Shown: positions 12,175 through 23,369, numbered from the stretch's first letter. The stretch is DNA of 64,000 nucleotides from Acanthopleura granulata (GCA_016165875.1 JABBOT010000016.1:7374598-7438597), one strand, 5' to 3'. A program made the numbers and translations. Notes: a model not told the origin generated them from the sequence alone.

Positions 12175-12625
12175 GTGTTTACTCGGCTCAACTTTTTAGC
12201 AGGCTGTTTCCACACTGCTGGACATATCAGTGGTAATCATCAGTTAAATGTAGTTGTTTACACACAGCTAACCACATATAGTGTTTGTCAGCCATTTGCA
12301 CACAGCTTAACTTCAGTGCTTCAGTCAACTGTTTACAAACAGCTCCACACTAGTGTTTTCTACATTACAGCTGTTTTCAACACCGCAGCATTTTCAGGTT
12401 AGTTGTTCATATATTACTCAACACTGCATTGCTTTCCACTTATCTGTTTACATACAGCTCAACATCACAGCGGTTATAACTTGCTGTGACTGTCTACATA
12501 CAGCTCAACATCACAGCGGTTATCACTTGCTGTGGCTGTGACACAGAGCTCCACATTGCAGTGATGGTGTGTATACATGTGTACTTAGCAGTTTACATAC
12601 CTGCAGCATTGCAGTGTTGAATGGT
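12175..12625. repeat. degenerate minisatellite, about 46-bp period
   Basis: Units built around 'tgtttacatacagctcaaca' recur. The clearest pair starts at 12451 and 12497 (period 46) and shares CAACATCACAGCGGTTAT. Earlier units (from 12175) and later ones (to about 12620) are strongly diverged. The frames at 12175-12541 are products of this repeat. Confidence 0.6.
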
Positions 12626-12702
12626 CAGTTATATGTGACTCTTAACCCATGGTAGCCCAACCTTCATTATATTCACAGGCAATATTTAATACATTTGTCT
12701 TA

Positions 12703-12952
12703 GTTTATTTCTTTATTTGATTTGTGATCTATGCCATACTCAAGAATATTTCACTTATATGATGGCGGCCAGCATTAAAGTGGGAGGAAATCGAGCAGAA
12801 CCAGGAGGTAACCCACGACCATCCGCAGGTTGCTGGCAGACCTTCCGACGTACGGCCAGAAAGGAAGCCAACATTAGCGACCGCATTGGTAAGAGGCTTC
12901 TGGGTCATTACGCTGCACTAGTGGGCTAGCCAACTTAGTTGTGGAGGCCTCC
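12703..12952 (-). mobile_element. tRNA-headed SINE, nearly complete
   Basis: The plus strand shows the TTTATTTCTTTATTTGATTTG tail, ACTCAAGAATATTTCACTTA, GATGGCGGCCAGCATTAAAG, CCCACGACCATCCGCAGGTT and ACCGCATTGGTAAGAGGC. It ends at TTGTGGAGGCCTCC, the complement of the tRNA-like 5' end. The box B region is partly deleted. Confidence 0.8.
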
Positions 12953-13620
12953 ACTGTATCAAAGACAAAAACTACTGGTCACAGATATTAACTGGGCTGA
13001 TTACCTATTCCATTCTATTCCATAGAGTGAATTTCGATATAAATACCAGCTAACATACACACTTAACAGTCATGTACTTAGTCACAGAGTACAAAATGCT
13101 TTCACAGAAAGCAGGCAGTGATTGGTTTCAACCTCATAACAGCTGAAGATTTTTCATTTTATCATTTTAGAGTTGTCTCTGTTTTGCCTTGTCTTTTGTA
13201 ATTTTTTTCTTTTTTGTTTGTTTTCTTTTTTCTGGCTAAAAGACAACCACAGAAATTTGTGTTTCACTGACTGAAAAGGAAGGTCAAAGTGTTTCAGCTT
13301 CCTGCACTCCAGTACGCATGGGAATCCCACACCATACAAAACTGTCCATATCAGCATTATGCTAGCCCTCGCCAAGTGCAGCAGAGTTATCTTCTCTTGG
13401 ACACATTTTTTTCTCTTGACTGGCTCCTTTCTTCTTATCAACCAAGAAAAAAACTGAATCGGAGGTATGTTAGGTGTATTCTGGGCTTGAAGGCCACTAC
13501 AGCAGAGTTTTCATGTTCTCATGATTGAACAAACACAGGCAGTTTTTCTTTTTTAAAATTTTTCTTGCATTTTTTTTTGTTCATCCATGGTATATATCCT
13601 TCCGTTCGAAAGCCTCCCTA

Positions 13621-13783
13621 TCATGTCAGCACCCTACAATGACAGTTGTCCGGCAAAAGAAACCAGTCCAGGTTGTATTTCGTTTGCATCTCCCCCTCAG
13701 GAGCCTCTTCTTCACTCTCATACACAGCTGTGATCAGTCTACCAGTCTGCACACACTGACAACCTCGGCAGCCCGAATTTTGG
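13621..13783 (-). CDS. last coding exon of the Cys-rich gene
   Basis: The acceptor is GTTTCTGTTGCAG|. One base completes a Ser codon from the previous exon, followed by 53 codons and TGA. The exon encodes the closing part of the knot: SGCRGCQC, a long acidic loop (about 15 residues with five Glu) and LDWFLLPDNCHCRV before the stop. Codon use and GC content are clearly higher than in the flanking intron and UTR. Confidence 0.7.
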
Positions 13784-16700
13784 CTGCAACAGAAACATGG
13801 CACAACATGAACAAAATTAATTTTACATTGTACGCCAAAATTTTGACTTAACAAGTTTGAAATTTTAAATACATATGAATTAAATACATCTGCTTCCAAC
13901 ATATTGTTAGAACTACAGGCATTTAATCTAAAATTTCACCCGTAACTAAGATGTACACTTTTCCTGATTTTCAGGGTTCTATTGATCTTAGATCTAAAAG
14001 CTCTAAGGGAGAGGCCTGGTAAAAATGAACTGATGGTGAGTGAAAAGACCATTAAAAACTGTATCTGAAAATACCTTTACCAAACTTTTCAGATTTTTTT
14101 TCACCAAAATAAATGCAGTCAAATGTTTTGATTGTATGGTGTGTTTTATAGACCATATTGATAAAGTGATTCACCAGTGATGTCACACAATTTTTGCTCA
14201 CCTTTATGTTCAGGTCTGAACTAAGTTCTTGTGAAGTGTAATCCTCAAATGTTTGCCTGCGCACAAAAACGCTATTACGACATTCAATTTTTACTTTAGG
14301 GACACAGAAATGTTGGTGTGATGTCACTGGTGAACCACCTTATCAATATGGTCCATAAAACCCACCATACAATCCAAACACTTGACTGCTTTAAGTTTGG
14401 TAAAAAAAATCTTAAAATAATCTGCGAAGCTATTTTCAGATAGAGTTTTCACTCACTATAAATTCATTTTTACGAGGTCTTTCCCTTTAAGTTTCTTCTG
14501 GAAGGTTGGATGGTATATCAGTTTCAGCAGCAAAAGTAAGACTTCAGGACACTTACTAGCTTCTCTCAAATTTTGGGGGCACAATTTTAAGTCAAATATA
14601 TTTCATCTGTATCAAACTTCACCATGCACTCCATCAGCATCCAAACAAATAATGTGTGAAATGTTATTACTTAACATGCACAGAGAACAAGGCATCAAAG
14701 ACTGAAACTAAACAAGCCTGTTGACCACACCGCCACTTCTGACTTGAGCCAAAACTTAAAACTTGGTCACAGTGCTCAGTTTTTTGGTTCCGGATGGTAA
14801 AATTTCACAAGTTTTGTCTAGACAACATTTATGAGGAGGCTAAAATTTAAATTTCCATGGCCCTAAAAGGGTTCCAAAATCATATTTTGCCTCATAAGCG
14901 GCAATTTAAGATGGATGAACCAAGCAAAAAATGTCACTTGCTACATCAGGCTAATTTGACGTGAAATACAGCAACCACCTCTGAAAAAAGGTTCTCCACT
15001 TACGTGCATGTTTCCACACGGAAAAACTGGAATGTTGAATTTCCTTGTGATATCTTCCTCTCCTTTCCAGCCAGATTGCTTAAATTTTTTAGCATCAAAT
15101 ACTTTACATCACTGAAAAGAACAAAATAACAGATGTTGCTCCACCATCAGTGAGAAAAAAAAAAAACCCAACATGGTTTACATACTTACAGAACTGTTTG
15201 CTTACGGACTGAAACTCTCAGAATAATTTTAAAAATGACTTGAAAATTTCAAGAAAAGGGTAAAATTGTTTTAAAATTATGAGCATAGGGCATGTAACAT
15301 AGTTGAGAAAAAAAACAACAATTTTCAAACAGGCCAATCAGTAAAAAAGGCTTAAATGCCCCAGGCAACAGCAGAAGTAGGTTGAAGAGTTTCAAACATC
15401 ACCAAAAAGAGAAATGTTTCTCCTTTTTCTCCTAACCTTGAACAGCAAACATCGTTGGTGACAAACTGGACGTCCTTTGATGAGTTGACTGAGTAGGCAG
15501 AGCATTTTGTGTCACACTCGTATCCCATGGCAACTGAATGATTGACAGGATAATATGTCTGCTTCTTGAACACCAAATCCTCTAGTGCCCTCTGCTGTTC
15601 AAGTGTATGGAAGTATCCCGGAAACTGTTTGTGGACTGGAACTGGATTGTTACCACATTCTTTGTGGCTGAAAAAATACAACAGTTTGAGCCATGTCGAA
15701 ATAATCATGAACCTGGAATTTTTTCTGAGAAAATCTAACATTCTAGCTTTAAATTTTCTTGTTCTCAACCAATTATTGGGAAAGTTGCAAGACCTGAAAT
15801 GATGGCACCGTCTCAAATACATGTATCGACATATAAAGGATGGGGTAGTAGCATTACAGGTTTAAAAACAGGGGGAACTGAAGTAAATTTTGCAGCCTGT
15901 TATATGGCAATCCTGATACTAGTATCTAGTATCTCAGTGGTGTTGGCAGATTTCAGTAGATCAGAGCATTGACCAACTATATGTACATGGAGATCATTTC
16001 TGATAGTATCTTCTACACCTCCTATCTGTACACATCACGACAGGTCTAGTAGGTAAAGGCTTGGATTCTCATTTTGTACAGGCTTATACCTCTACATAAC
16101 AAAATAGGTCTAGAAGGTAATGGCTTTGATCCTCATTTTGTACAGGCTTACACCTCTACATAACAAAATAGGTCTAGTAGGTAAAGGCTTTGATCCTCAT
16201 TTTGTACAGGCTTATACCTCTACATAACAAAATAGGTCTAGAAGGTAATGGCTTTGATCCTCATTTTGTACAGGCTTATACCTCTACATAACAAAATAGG
16301 TCTAGTAGGTAAAGGCTTTGATCCTCATTTTGTACAGGCTTATACCTCTACATAACAAAATAGGTCTAGAAGGTAATGGCTTTGATCCTCATTTTGTACA
16401 GGCTAATATTTCTACATAACAAAATAGGTCTGGTAGGTAAAGGTTTTTGTCTTTATTTTGTACAGGCTGATATCTCCACGTAACAAAACAGGTCTGGTAA
16501 GTAAAGGCTTTGCTCCTTATTCTGTACAGGCTGATATCTCTACATATCAGGACACTTGAGCTGGTCAATGCTCTTGTCCTTACTTTATTCTGTACAGGCT
16601 GATATCTCTACATATCAGGACACTTGAGCTGGTCAATGCTCTTGTCCTTACTTTATTCTGTACAGGCTGATATCTCTACATATCAGGACACTTGAGCTGG

Positions 16701-19700
16701 TCAATGCACTTGTCCTTACTTTATTTTGTACAGGTCAATATTTATTTATTTCACTGGTGTTTTACAACGTACTCAAGAATATTTCACTTATACGATGACA
16801 GGCAGCATTTTGGTGGGAGGAAACCTGGCAAAACACACGGCAAACCCACGCCCGTCAGCCGGTTGCAGTTGCAAACATACCACACTGTAAAGTTAAGCTG
16901 ACCTGTTAAACGTTTAAATACAAGACATATAAAAGTAAGCCTTTAAATGTCCCACATTACTTGTACAGCAAAGACTTTTGTCCACTGAGCTACAAGTCCA
17001 ACATCATTCCTTATGAAATTATCCAAAAACCAGGGCCAGGTTTTCACTATTATAAGTATCCCCTTAAATACTATGACAACTATGTTGTAAAGATACGAGG
17101 TGCACTTACACCTCGTAATGGTACGCGATGCACTTACCCCTCATAATGGTACTAGGTGCACTAACCCTTCGTTAAGGTACGAGGTGCAGTTACACCTTGT
17201 AAAGGTACAAGGTGCACTTACACCTCGTAATGGTATGCGATGCACTTACCCCTCATAATGGTACATGGTGCACTTACACCTCGTAAAGGTACAAGGTGCA
17301 CTTACACCTCGTAATGGTACGCGATGCACTTACCCCTCATAATGGTACTAGGTGCACTAACCCTTCGTTAAGGTACGAGGTGCAGTTACACCTTGTAAAG
17401 GTACAAGGTGCACTTACACCTCGTAATGGTATGCGATGCACTTACCCCTCATAATGGTACGTGGTGCACTTACACCTCGTAAAGGTACAAGGTGCACTTA
17501 CACCTCGTAATGGTACGCGATGCACTTACCCCTCATAATGGTACGTGGTGCACTTACCCTTCATACGAGGTGCAGTTACACCTTGTAAAGGTACAAGGTG
17601 CACTTATACCTTGTAAAGATACGAGGTGCACTTACACCTCATAAAGATACGAGGCGCACTTCCACCTCACAAATATATGAGGTGCACAGACATGTACAGG
17701 AAGCTATTAAAGGACTAGAGTACCCAGCATGAAGTACACTTCATGAAACTCATAGATAACTCACCTAAACTCCCTCCACAGTAAAATGCCAACTAGGGTT
17801 AAGGTGGATATACAAAATATGGCGGACAGGAATATCTGAAAAGACATGATTGAACAAGAATAACACATAAGGCTTGTTTGTTTTGCTTAGGGCTTATGGG
17901 TGTATAAATAAAATTACAAATACAATAATAATTTTACATGACAAACTTACCAAACTAAAACACAGTTCACAGTAAGGCATAGTTCACATTAGCATCATTA
18001 CTTGATCCAGTTATTGTCTAACTCAGAACTCAAGAATTTTTCACTTCTACGACTGCGGTCATTTTTATAAGTGGAAGGAAAGTATGTCCAGCTAAAACAC
18101 ACTGACCTTTGGCAAGTAAAGGGCAAACTTATACATTTATGATGTAAAATATAAAGATGATAACCTTAAGCATCATTCACCACGGGAAAATTTACAAAAT
18201 TAACCCTACCAAAAACTGTTTACAGCAATCGGTCTTGTGTTGTGGCGCCGGCGCAGGTCGCCTCTTGTAGTTGACGCGGTGATCGGGCACTGCTGGCAGG
18301 TGGTCTGGCTTTTTCAGCGGCACAGTCAGCTCCTTGGCCTCTTCACTTGTTATGGAGGACATGGTCACAGAGTCTGTAGACAGGTGAGCCAGGTCTGCAA
18401 CACAGCAAGGGGAGACAACTGGTCAGTGACAGAAAAGTACAGTTGTAAGCAGCCTTGCAGAGGGGTAACAAAAACTGCATTTGGTTTAATTACTTCAACA
18501 ACTTGGCTCATGTGAATACTCTTTTCTTCTTCTAATTTTTGGGACATCTGGTCAGCCCGTTCTACCCCATATACACGTAATTATAACAGGAATACAGTTT
18601 CTCTATTCTACGGCGTCTGCCAGCATTATGGTGGGAGGAAAAGAGGCAGAACCAGGGGCAAACCCACAACCACAGAACAGCTACCACTATTTGCCAAAGA
18701 GACCACAAAATTAACTTGTGCACCACTAAAACCCATATAGGAATGTTACATTAAATAATTATTTAAATCACTAATCATATTCAACGTTATGTAGCAGAAT
18801 TTGCCAAAAAAATAAACCAATCCGAAACGATATATGTCACACGACCTACACGTTCATGTACCTATGTAACCACTTTGTATCCCCAGTATTTTCTCTTCAT
18901 GCTGTTCCTGAGTGAAGCGAGAAATGACATACAACAAACGAACCTTTTCGGGACAAAAATCACCAAAGATGATGACCGCTGTCTTAGTTCTTCAGGACTA
19001 CATTAAGGGACACATGTTTATGTACAGTGATATGTTGATCAGCTATCTAGCCCAAATAAGGAAATAAAACTGACAACGTACAAAGACATACTGGTATCAA
19101 CTGCTGATGGGGAGGGGGGGGGTAGTTTCACGGCAAAAGGAAAATATACGGAACACAGAATGAGTCCACATGTGGTGTAAATGTCTAAAAGAATTTGTTT
19201 TCAGGAGAGCATATAATAGGGTCATAAACAGTCTCTTGGAATTGCGACCGTAACTTCTCCATTACAATACTCTACAGCCTACATGGGTCTTCCAGGCAAA
19301 CCGCGAATCATTTGGCAAAATGAACTGAACCTTAAGAATCAGATAAAAAATCAGTAAATCACTCACGGGCAAAATTTTACGTCAACTATGGTACGTGTCT
19401 TTTCTTTTCTCACAAAGAAAAGCTGAAAGTAAACATCAACTATGCTGTAGACAAGTACATGTAGGTGCTCAATGGACATAAGTAATACATACATGAACAT
19501 TTAATAAGGAAGTAAAAGGACTGGATAAAAACAATATATCCTATTAAAAGCTATGATTTCAGGGATTCTAATATACAATTACATCATGAAGCTGTGGATG
19601 AGGGGCAGTGGGAACTGGTGTTTTAAATAACTAATTATCTTTGCATAATTCAGAATTGGCTTTTCACATAAAAGTACATGTGCCAAAAAACACATCAAAA

Positions 19701-21617
19701 CAGCATTTGGGGGGGATTAACCAGTGAGCCTCCACAAGAATCAGACAAAATTCAAGCCAAAAGGCTGCAGGCCACCCAGCTTTATTCTACATTGTTAGAG
19801 TGTTGCTTAATGCCATACTCAATAGCTACATTTATACGAGGGCAATCAGTGTTATGGGTTTAGAAAACCAGGGTACCTGTTGCCAAGTGACTGTTTCAGC
19901 TTTCCCAATCAAGAGGCCTATTTGCAGGCATCAGAAAAATAGCTACAAAGTACATGTACGTGGCAAAGGACAAAACAGCCATTGCTTTATCGAACACACA
20001 TAAAAAGCCAGAAGTCTGAACTTTCAATTCCATACCATCAATTGCTCTGAAAAAAGTCCAAACAACTTTTTCAGACGGACAGACAGACAGACAGTTAATA
20101 TATAAAGTCTCCCGTAATAAACTGAAGATGATATACTGAATATATCACCGAAAATGTAGGTGTGGCAGGCAATACCTTACTGCATCATGTGCCACTCCTA
20201 ACCTCAGAAGTACTACTAATGCAGGGCTGAGCAGAAATGTACTTAAAACTTATATACTCCCTCGTAACCCATTAACTCTGAAGTCATGTCAAGCCCTAAT
20301 CTGGGACACATCATTTTTAATTGTAGACCAATTTATTATGACAGATGAGGTATTTACACCTCCTTAAACCACAGTTCGTTGTGACAGGTCAATCAGTTCA
20401 GAGTAGCTACTAACATATGGACATGAACGTAATAAAGCTGTCAACATGGCAGTTATAAAATCGGGCATGAAATTCTTGTAAGAAGAAATCAAGCATTAGA
20501 ACGAGATTTATGGGTTATCAGATAGAGTCTTGTTCACGTCAGTCCTATCGTTTTGAGGTAAATTCACACTGAGAAGCAGGATTTCGCAATACATGAACCA
20601 TAACCACCAAAAACAATGACTACATGCCCATACATTTGACACAAATGTTACTCCTCAAACTGCCTCATTCTGAGAACTCAATTAGTCTTAGAAAAGATTT
20701 TTCAGGTGTTTCTGAAAGACAGGGCGACATGATACCAAAACTAATCTTTGATGACATTTGACTTTGATATTTGGACGAACTTTTAGGTATAATACAGTCA
20801 TACATGTACCTGAACTGCTTTACTGCACAGCCTGCAGTGTAGCATTGGCTGTATTACAGCATAACTACACTATGGCTGCCACATGCATATTACATGTACA
20901 TCTTACATCGGTTGTACACTATTACTGGCAATCACCTGGACTGGATTACCTACACATGTAGCATCGAATACATCACTGCATAAAAGAATATATTAAAGAC
21001 AATGCACAGGGAAAACTATTACAGTTTGCACAGACAAACTGTATAGACAGTCAGTTTAATACAACACAAGTGGTGTGACTGCACTAAAAGTGAACTTTAG
21101 TTAAAAGTTGAAATATTGTCCAGGTGCAACATTACAAGACTCCTTCCCCCCCCCCACCCACTACACACACAATATTACATATGATGCAATAATATGAAAC
21201 AAAAAATTCATTTGCTCACAGCCCGAAGCTACTAACTGTAACCAGTATGACATGCACATGAATGTCGACATAAAACACAACGAAGCACAGCAATTTCAAC
21301 TTGATTTTCCGAATCTAACAACAGCACACATCACATCAATTTTCATTATCCATCTTTCAAGTGCAACATTTTTCGTCGCACTTTTAACACAATTATGTTC
21401 AGCTTTACACTCAGGATCACACAGAGGTGAATTCTGATGTCTGTTGGGCACCACCCCCATAACAATCCACCTCAGGGGCTCGAAGAAAACTCCACTCTGC
21501 AGACTCATTCTCGTCTTTACCCACACAGCTATATGAATGAACACCGGCAGATAGGTACCTGCAGACCAAGGCCGCAAGGCCCGACAAACACCAGGTGATC
21601 GTGTTAGGATATGACAT
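13621..21617 (-). CDS. predicted secreted cystine-knot-like protein
   Basis: Five minus-strand exons (21617-21521, 18394-18224, 17792-17765, 15667-15437, 13783-13621) join with matching phases 1, 1, 2 and 2 into 230 codons including TGA. The predicted 229-residue product starts with a candidate signal peptide (hydrophobic core WCLSGLAALVC). It has a dibasic site YKRR near residue 78, then a roughly 150-residue Cys-rich part. The last 55 residues contain VCC, SGCRG, CQC and a terminal DWFLLPDNCHC. This Cys order and final C-x-C resemble spaetzle/neurotrophin cystine-knot ligands, which are made as precursors, cleaved at basic sites and secreted. That assignment is inference from pattern, not from a search. 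The first coding exon is the weakest: an alternative donor CTGCAG|GTACCT lies 37 bases earlier but breaks the phase. IL-17-type or other cystine knots are alternatives. Confidence 0.6.
14004..14490. mobile_element. foldback/MITE element with ~185-bp inverted arms
   Basis: The left arm (about 14004-14188) is the inverted complement of the right arm (about 14318-14490). For example GATTGTATGGTGTGTTTTAT and ACCATATTGATAAAGTG on the left match GGTCCATAAAACCCACCATA and CACCTTATCAATATGGT on the right. Arms begin near TA|AGGGAGAGGCCTGG and end near CGAGGTCTTTCCCTT|TA, so a TA target duplication, as made by Tc1/mariner-type transposases, is plausible. About 130 bases lie between the arms with no ORF, so the element is non-autonomous. 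It sits in the last intron of the Cys-rich gene. Confidence 0.8.
15437..15667 (-). CDS. central coding exon of the Cys-rich gene
   Basis: 231 bases bounded by acceptor TGTATTTTTTCAG| and donor TTCAAG|GTTAGG, phase 2 on both sides. It encodes 76 full codons from HKECGNNPVP to VTNDVCC, including a likely helical EQQRALEDLVF stretch, a GYECDTKC motif and two potential N-glycosylation sequons (NHS and NSS). The frame continues as an ORF into both flanking introns; boundaries were set by splice signals. Confidence 0.7.
16043..16735. repeat. 64/68-bp tandem array with higher-order structure
   Basis: Units containing GGTCTAG/GGTCTGG start at 16043, 16107, 16171, 16235, 16299, 16363, 16427 and 16491, exactly 64 apart. 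Units alternate between AGTAGGTAAAGG and AGAAGGTAATGG for the first six, giving a 128-bp dimer. From about 16531 the array changes to a 68-bp unit (starts 16531, 16599, 16667) containing GGACACTTGAGCTGGTCAAT. All units share TGTACAGGCT and ATCTCTACAT-like segments. It lies in an intron of the Cys-rich gene. Confidence 0.9.
16738..16880 (-). mobile_element. SINE copy, 5'-truncated, at the edge of the array
   Basis: The TATTTATTTATTTCACTGG tail follows directly after the last 68-bp unit, then ACTCAAGAATATTTCACTTA, ACGATGACAGGCAGCATTTT, GTGGGAGGAAACCTGG and CCCACGCCCGTCAGCCGGTT. The tRNA-like head is absent, so only about 140 bases remain. Confidence 0.75.
17093..17690. repeat. 28-bp palindromic satellite, 196-bp higher-order unit
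   Basis: About 21 units of 28 bases. The consensus unit is a perfect hairpin: TACGAGGTG, loop CACTTA, CACCTCGTA, seen intact at 17094-17117. Variant units recur in fixed order: GTACGCGATG occurs at 17121, 17317 and 17513, exactly 196 (7 x 28) apart. The array ends with degenerate units near 17690. It is in an intron of the Cys-rich gene, 75 bases from the 28-bp micro-exon. Confidence 0.9.
17765..17792 (-). CDS. 28-base micro-exon of the Cys-rich gene
   Basis: Acceptor CCACCTTAACCCTAG|, 28 bases, donor AGTTTAG|GTGAGT. Entered in phase 1 and left in phase 2, it restores the frame between the exons at 18224-18394 and 15437-15667, giving the joined reading C-F-GILLWREF-S. Both splice sites are strong. 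Without this exon the two neighbours do not connect in frame through that donor. Confidence 0.6.
18020..18120 (-). mobile_element. SINE fragment
   Basis: ACTCAAGAATTTTTCACTTC, TACGACTGCGGTCATTTTTA and AAGTGGAAGGAAAG match the family core. The following GACCTTTGGCAAGTAA matches the second subfamily, also seen at 21838-22070. No tail and no head. Confidence 0.55.
18224..18394 (-). CDS. propeptide-like exon of the Cys-rich gene
   Basis: Acceptor CTTGCTGTGTTGCAG|, donor GATTGCT|GTAAAC, 171 bases, phase 1 on both sides. It encodes 56 full codons: a Ser/Thr-rich start, an acidic helix-like segment (SEEAKELTV), a Pro-rich stretch and the dibasic YKRR followed by PAPAPQ. This fits a cleaved propeptide and the start of a mature chain. 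A weaker donor TTTTTG|GTAGGG lies 16 bases downstream but ends in the wrong phase for the micro-exon. Confidence 0.55.
18598..18705 (-). mobile_element. SINE fragment
   Basis: CTACGGCGTCTGCCAGCATT, ATGGTGGGAGGAAAAGAGGC and AACCAGGGGCAAACCCACAA match the middle of the tRNA-headed SINE. Tail and head are both missing. Confidence 0.6.
18706..21520. other. intron of the Cys-rich gene, no further gene seen
   Basis: AT-rich DNA with a poly-G run (19111-19122), a very decayed SINE-like segment around 19800-19900 (GTTGCTTAATGCCATACTCA) and a C-rich run (21148-21160). No additional exon with convincing splice sites and phase was found between the first and second coding exons. Confidence 0.5.
21521..21617 (-). 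CDS. possible first coding exon (signal peptide)
   Basis: ATG at 21617-21615 opens a frame of 32 codons plus one base to donor TGTGTGG|GTAAAG. The residues form a plausible signal peptide (short polar N-region, hydrophobic core, Ala/Ser/Gly end). The phase matches the exon at 18394. The same frame is open upstream to an ATG at 21728, but a likely acceptor (CTAACACCTCAG|) at 21707 suggests the exon begins at 21706 with a short 5' leader. The ATG context is weak (C at -3). Confidence 0.35.
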
Positions 21618-21837
21618 CTGCAGCTCATTAAGCCGACGGCCGTGGCTTGTTACGTCGTGGTACTGGTAAGTGCACCCTGCATACAGCGGAGGGAGAGCAG
21701 ACTGGCCTGAGGTGTTAGAATGAAGCATCTTGAAACAATTCTATTGTACACTACATGTAGCACGGAAACGGTGACAAACCTTACATACAGCACATTAGCA
21801 CATACGTTAAACAGGTCATTTAATACTCATTTATCTT

Positions 21838-22075
21838 TCGGGATTGCTGCTTAATCCCATACTGAAGCATTTTTCGATTACAGGATGCATGTCAAGTTTT
21901 AAGGGCAGATAAAACCAGAGTGCCCAGAGTAAACCACCAACATCTGGCAAGTTACTGAGGAACTTTCCTACACGTGAGACATATTTGCAGACCTTAATGG
22001 TGGAAGGCAAGTAGTACATGTACTCTTCAAATGTTAGGTTGCTGGGCAAACAGCCACAGAGGCCAATGCCCTACT
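21838..22075 (-). mobile_element. SINE, second subfamily
   Basis: GCTTAATCCCATACTGAAGC replaces the usual 'ttttacgccgtactcaagaa', and the middle reads AACCAGAGTGCCCAGAGTAA, ACCACCAACATCTGGCAAGT, ACTGAGGAACTTTCC. This differs from the CCCACGACCATCCGCAGG type. It ends near CAGCCACAGAGGCC, like the tRNA-like head of the main family. Confidence 0.65.
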
Positions 22076-22276
22076 AACAGACTCTGGGCTTACAATATAC
22101 GTGTAGTAGAGTCCTGAACATGTAGGAGCAATAACCTAACTGATACAGAATGTCAAACTATTACACTGCGTCTGGTTGATGAGAGGATTGTTACAAGTGA
22201 ATGACACTACTTGTACCACCATAGAATGATTCTGAGATACCCACTGTACATTTTCATCTACTGTGCATGTATTTTT

Positions 22277-22318
22277 GTCTTGAGGACGGCATAAAACACC
22301 AATCAAATAAATAAGTAC
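22277..22318 (+). mobile_element. SINE 3'-tail fragment, opposite orientation
   Basis: TTGAGGACGGCATAAAACAC followed by CAATCAAATAAATAAG is the sense 3' end of the main SINE. Only this end is present. Confidence 0.7.
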
Positions 22319-23369
22319 ATGTAACATGTATGTCGTGTATGGCCAGGGTTTGTAACACAGAGCCTTTAGCATCCACGTCTATTTTAACTTATCCATGGTA
22401 AAAAGTGTGAACTACAGTGCAGTTTTACGAATGGTGCAGAGGATTAAGTCAGGAACAGGCAGAATATCTAGCTGTGCAAACAATTCAGATTCTCATATTA
22501 AAATATACAGGAAAACATGTCATTTAATTTAACCCGTAAACTTGTGTCTTTTAGCAATATAATTACAAAGTAACTTCTATCTGCAGAATGAGCTACTGAA
22601 GACGGGGGTAACAGTGCCAAAGAATAGAAGTTTACATTTACATAGCAGAAAAGTAGTACTCGTGTTTTTTATCAACAACTAACTTTATATAATTTAGGAT
22701 CCACTATATCCAAACACCAAAACAAGTTATTGAGAACAGCACAACTCTATAAAGGCAAAGACTGGATTTGAGCTCCTAACCTGAGCAGCTAAAAAAACCC
22801 AATCCCCTCCTACAAACTTGGCGTAAGAGGGACAGCCAGCCAGCTTCAGACGGTAACTGTACCTGCATAAACTAACAGTATTTATATGTGCACGTTACTT
22901 TAGCAAATACTCAAATTTGTTCTGAATAAAACAAAGGATGTTCTTTGTTCATGTGCAGGCTACTTAAAACCAGTAAACCCACATGTAGAAGCCACTGTCA
23001 CAAAGTCTACGTATGTGAGCCTGGCTCAAGCGTAAAATGAAAACTCGTGTACTCATTTATTCAGGACGTTCAGGAATTTTGCTGTTCTGAGGACGAAAAC
23101 AAAGTGGCATTATTAAAGTTAAGTTGGTTGGTTTTAGCACTGATGACGCATGCCCTGCCTACAGCTCTGCTGTTTAGTTTTAAATGCCAGCTACACATTG
23201 TTAAACACGCAGGCTTATGCTGTGAAAACATACATGTAGCATGTAAGTGTATATATTTAAATGTATGCAAAATATTTAAGTTATCTTTCAATATAAAACC
23301 TTTGGAAGATTCAAACAGATTGGCGAAGATGGCCTACAGTTGAAGTGAAGGGAGAGGATGGGGAGTGAT

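Noticed and set aside
15566..15802. Plus-strand ORF opposite the central exon
   Set aside because: It is antisense to an exon with matched splice sites and phase. No splice signals or domain of its own.
17093..17690. Possible CRISPR-like array (regular short repeats)
   Set aside because: Repeats are contiguous with no unique spacers, the period is 28, and the context is eukaryotic. It is a satellite.
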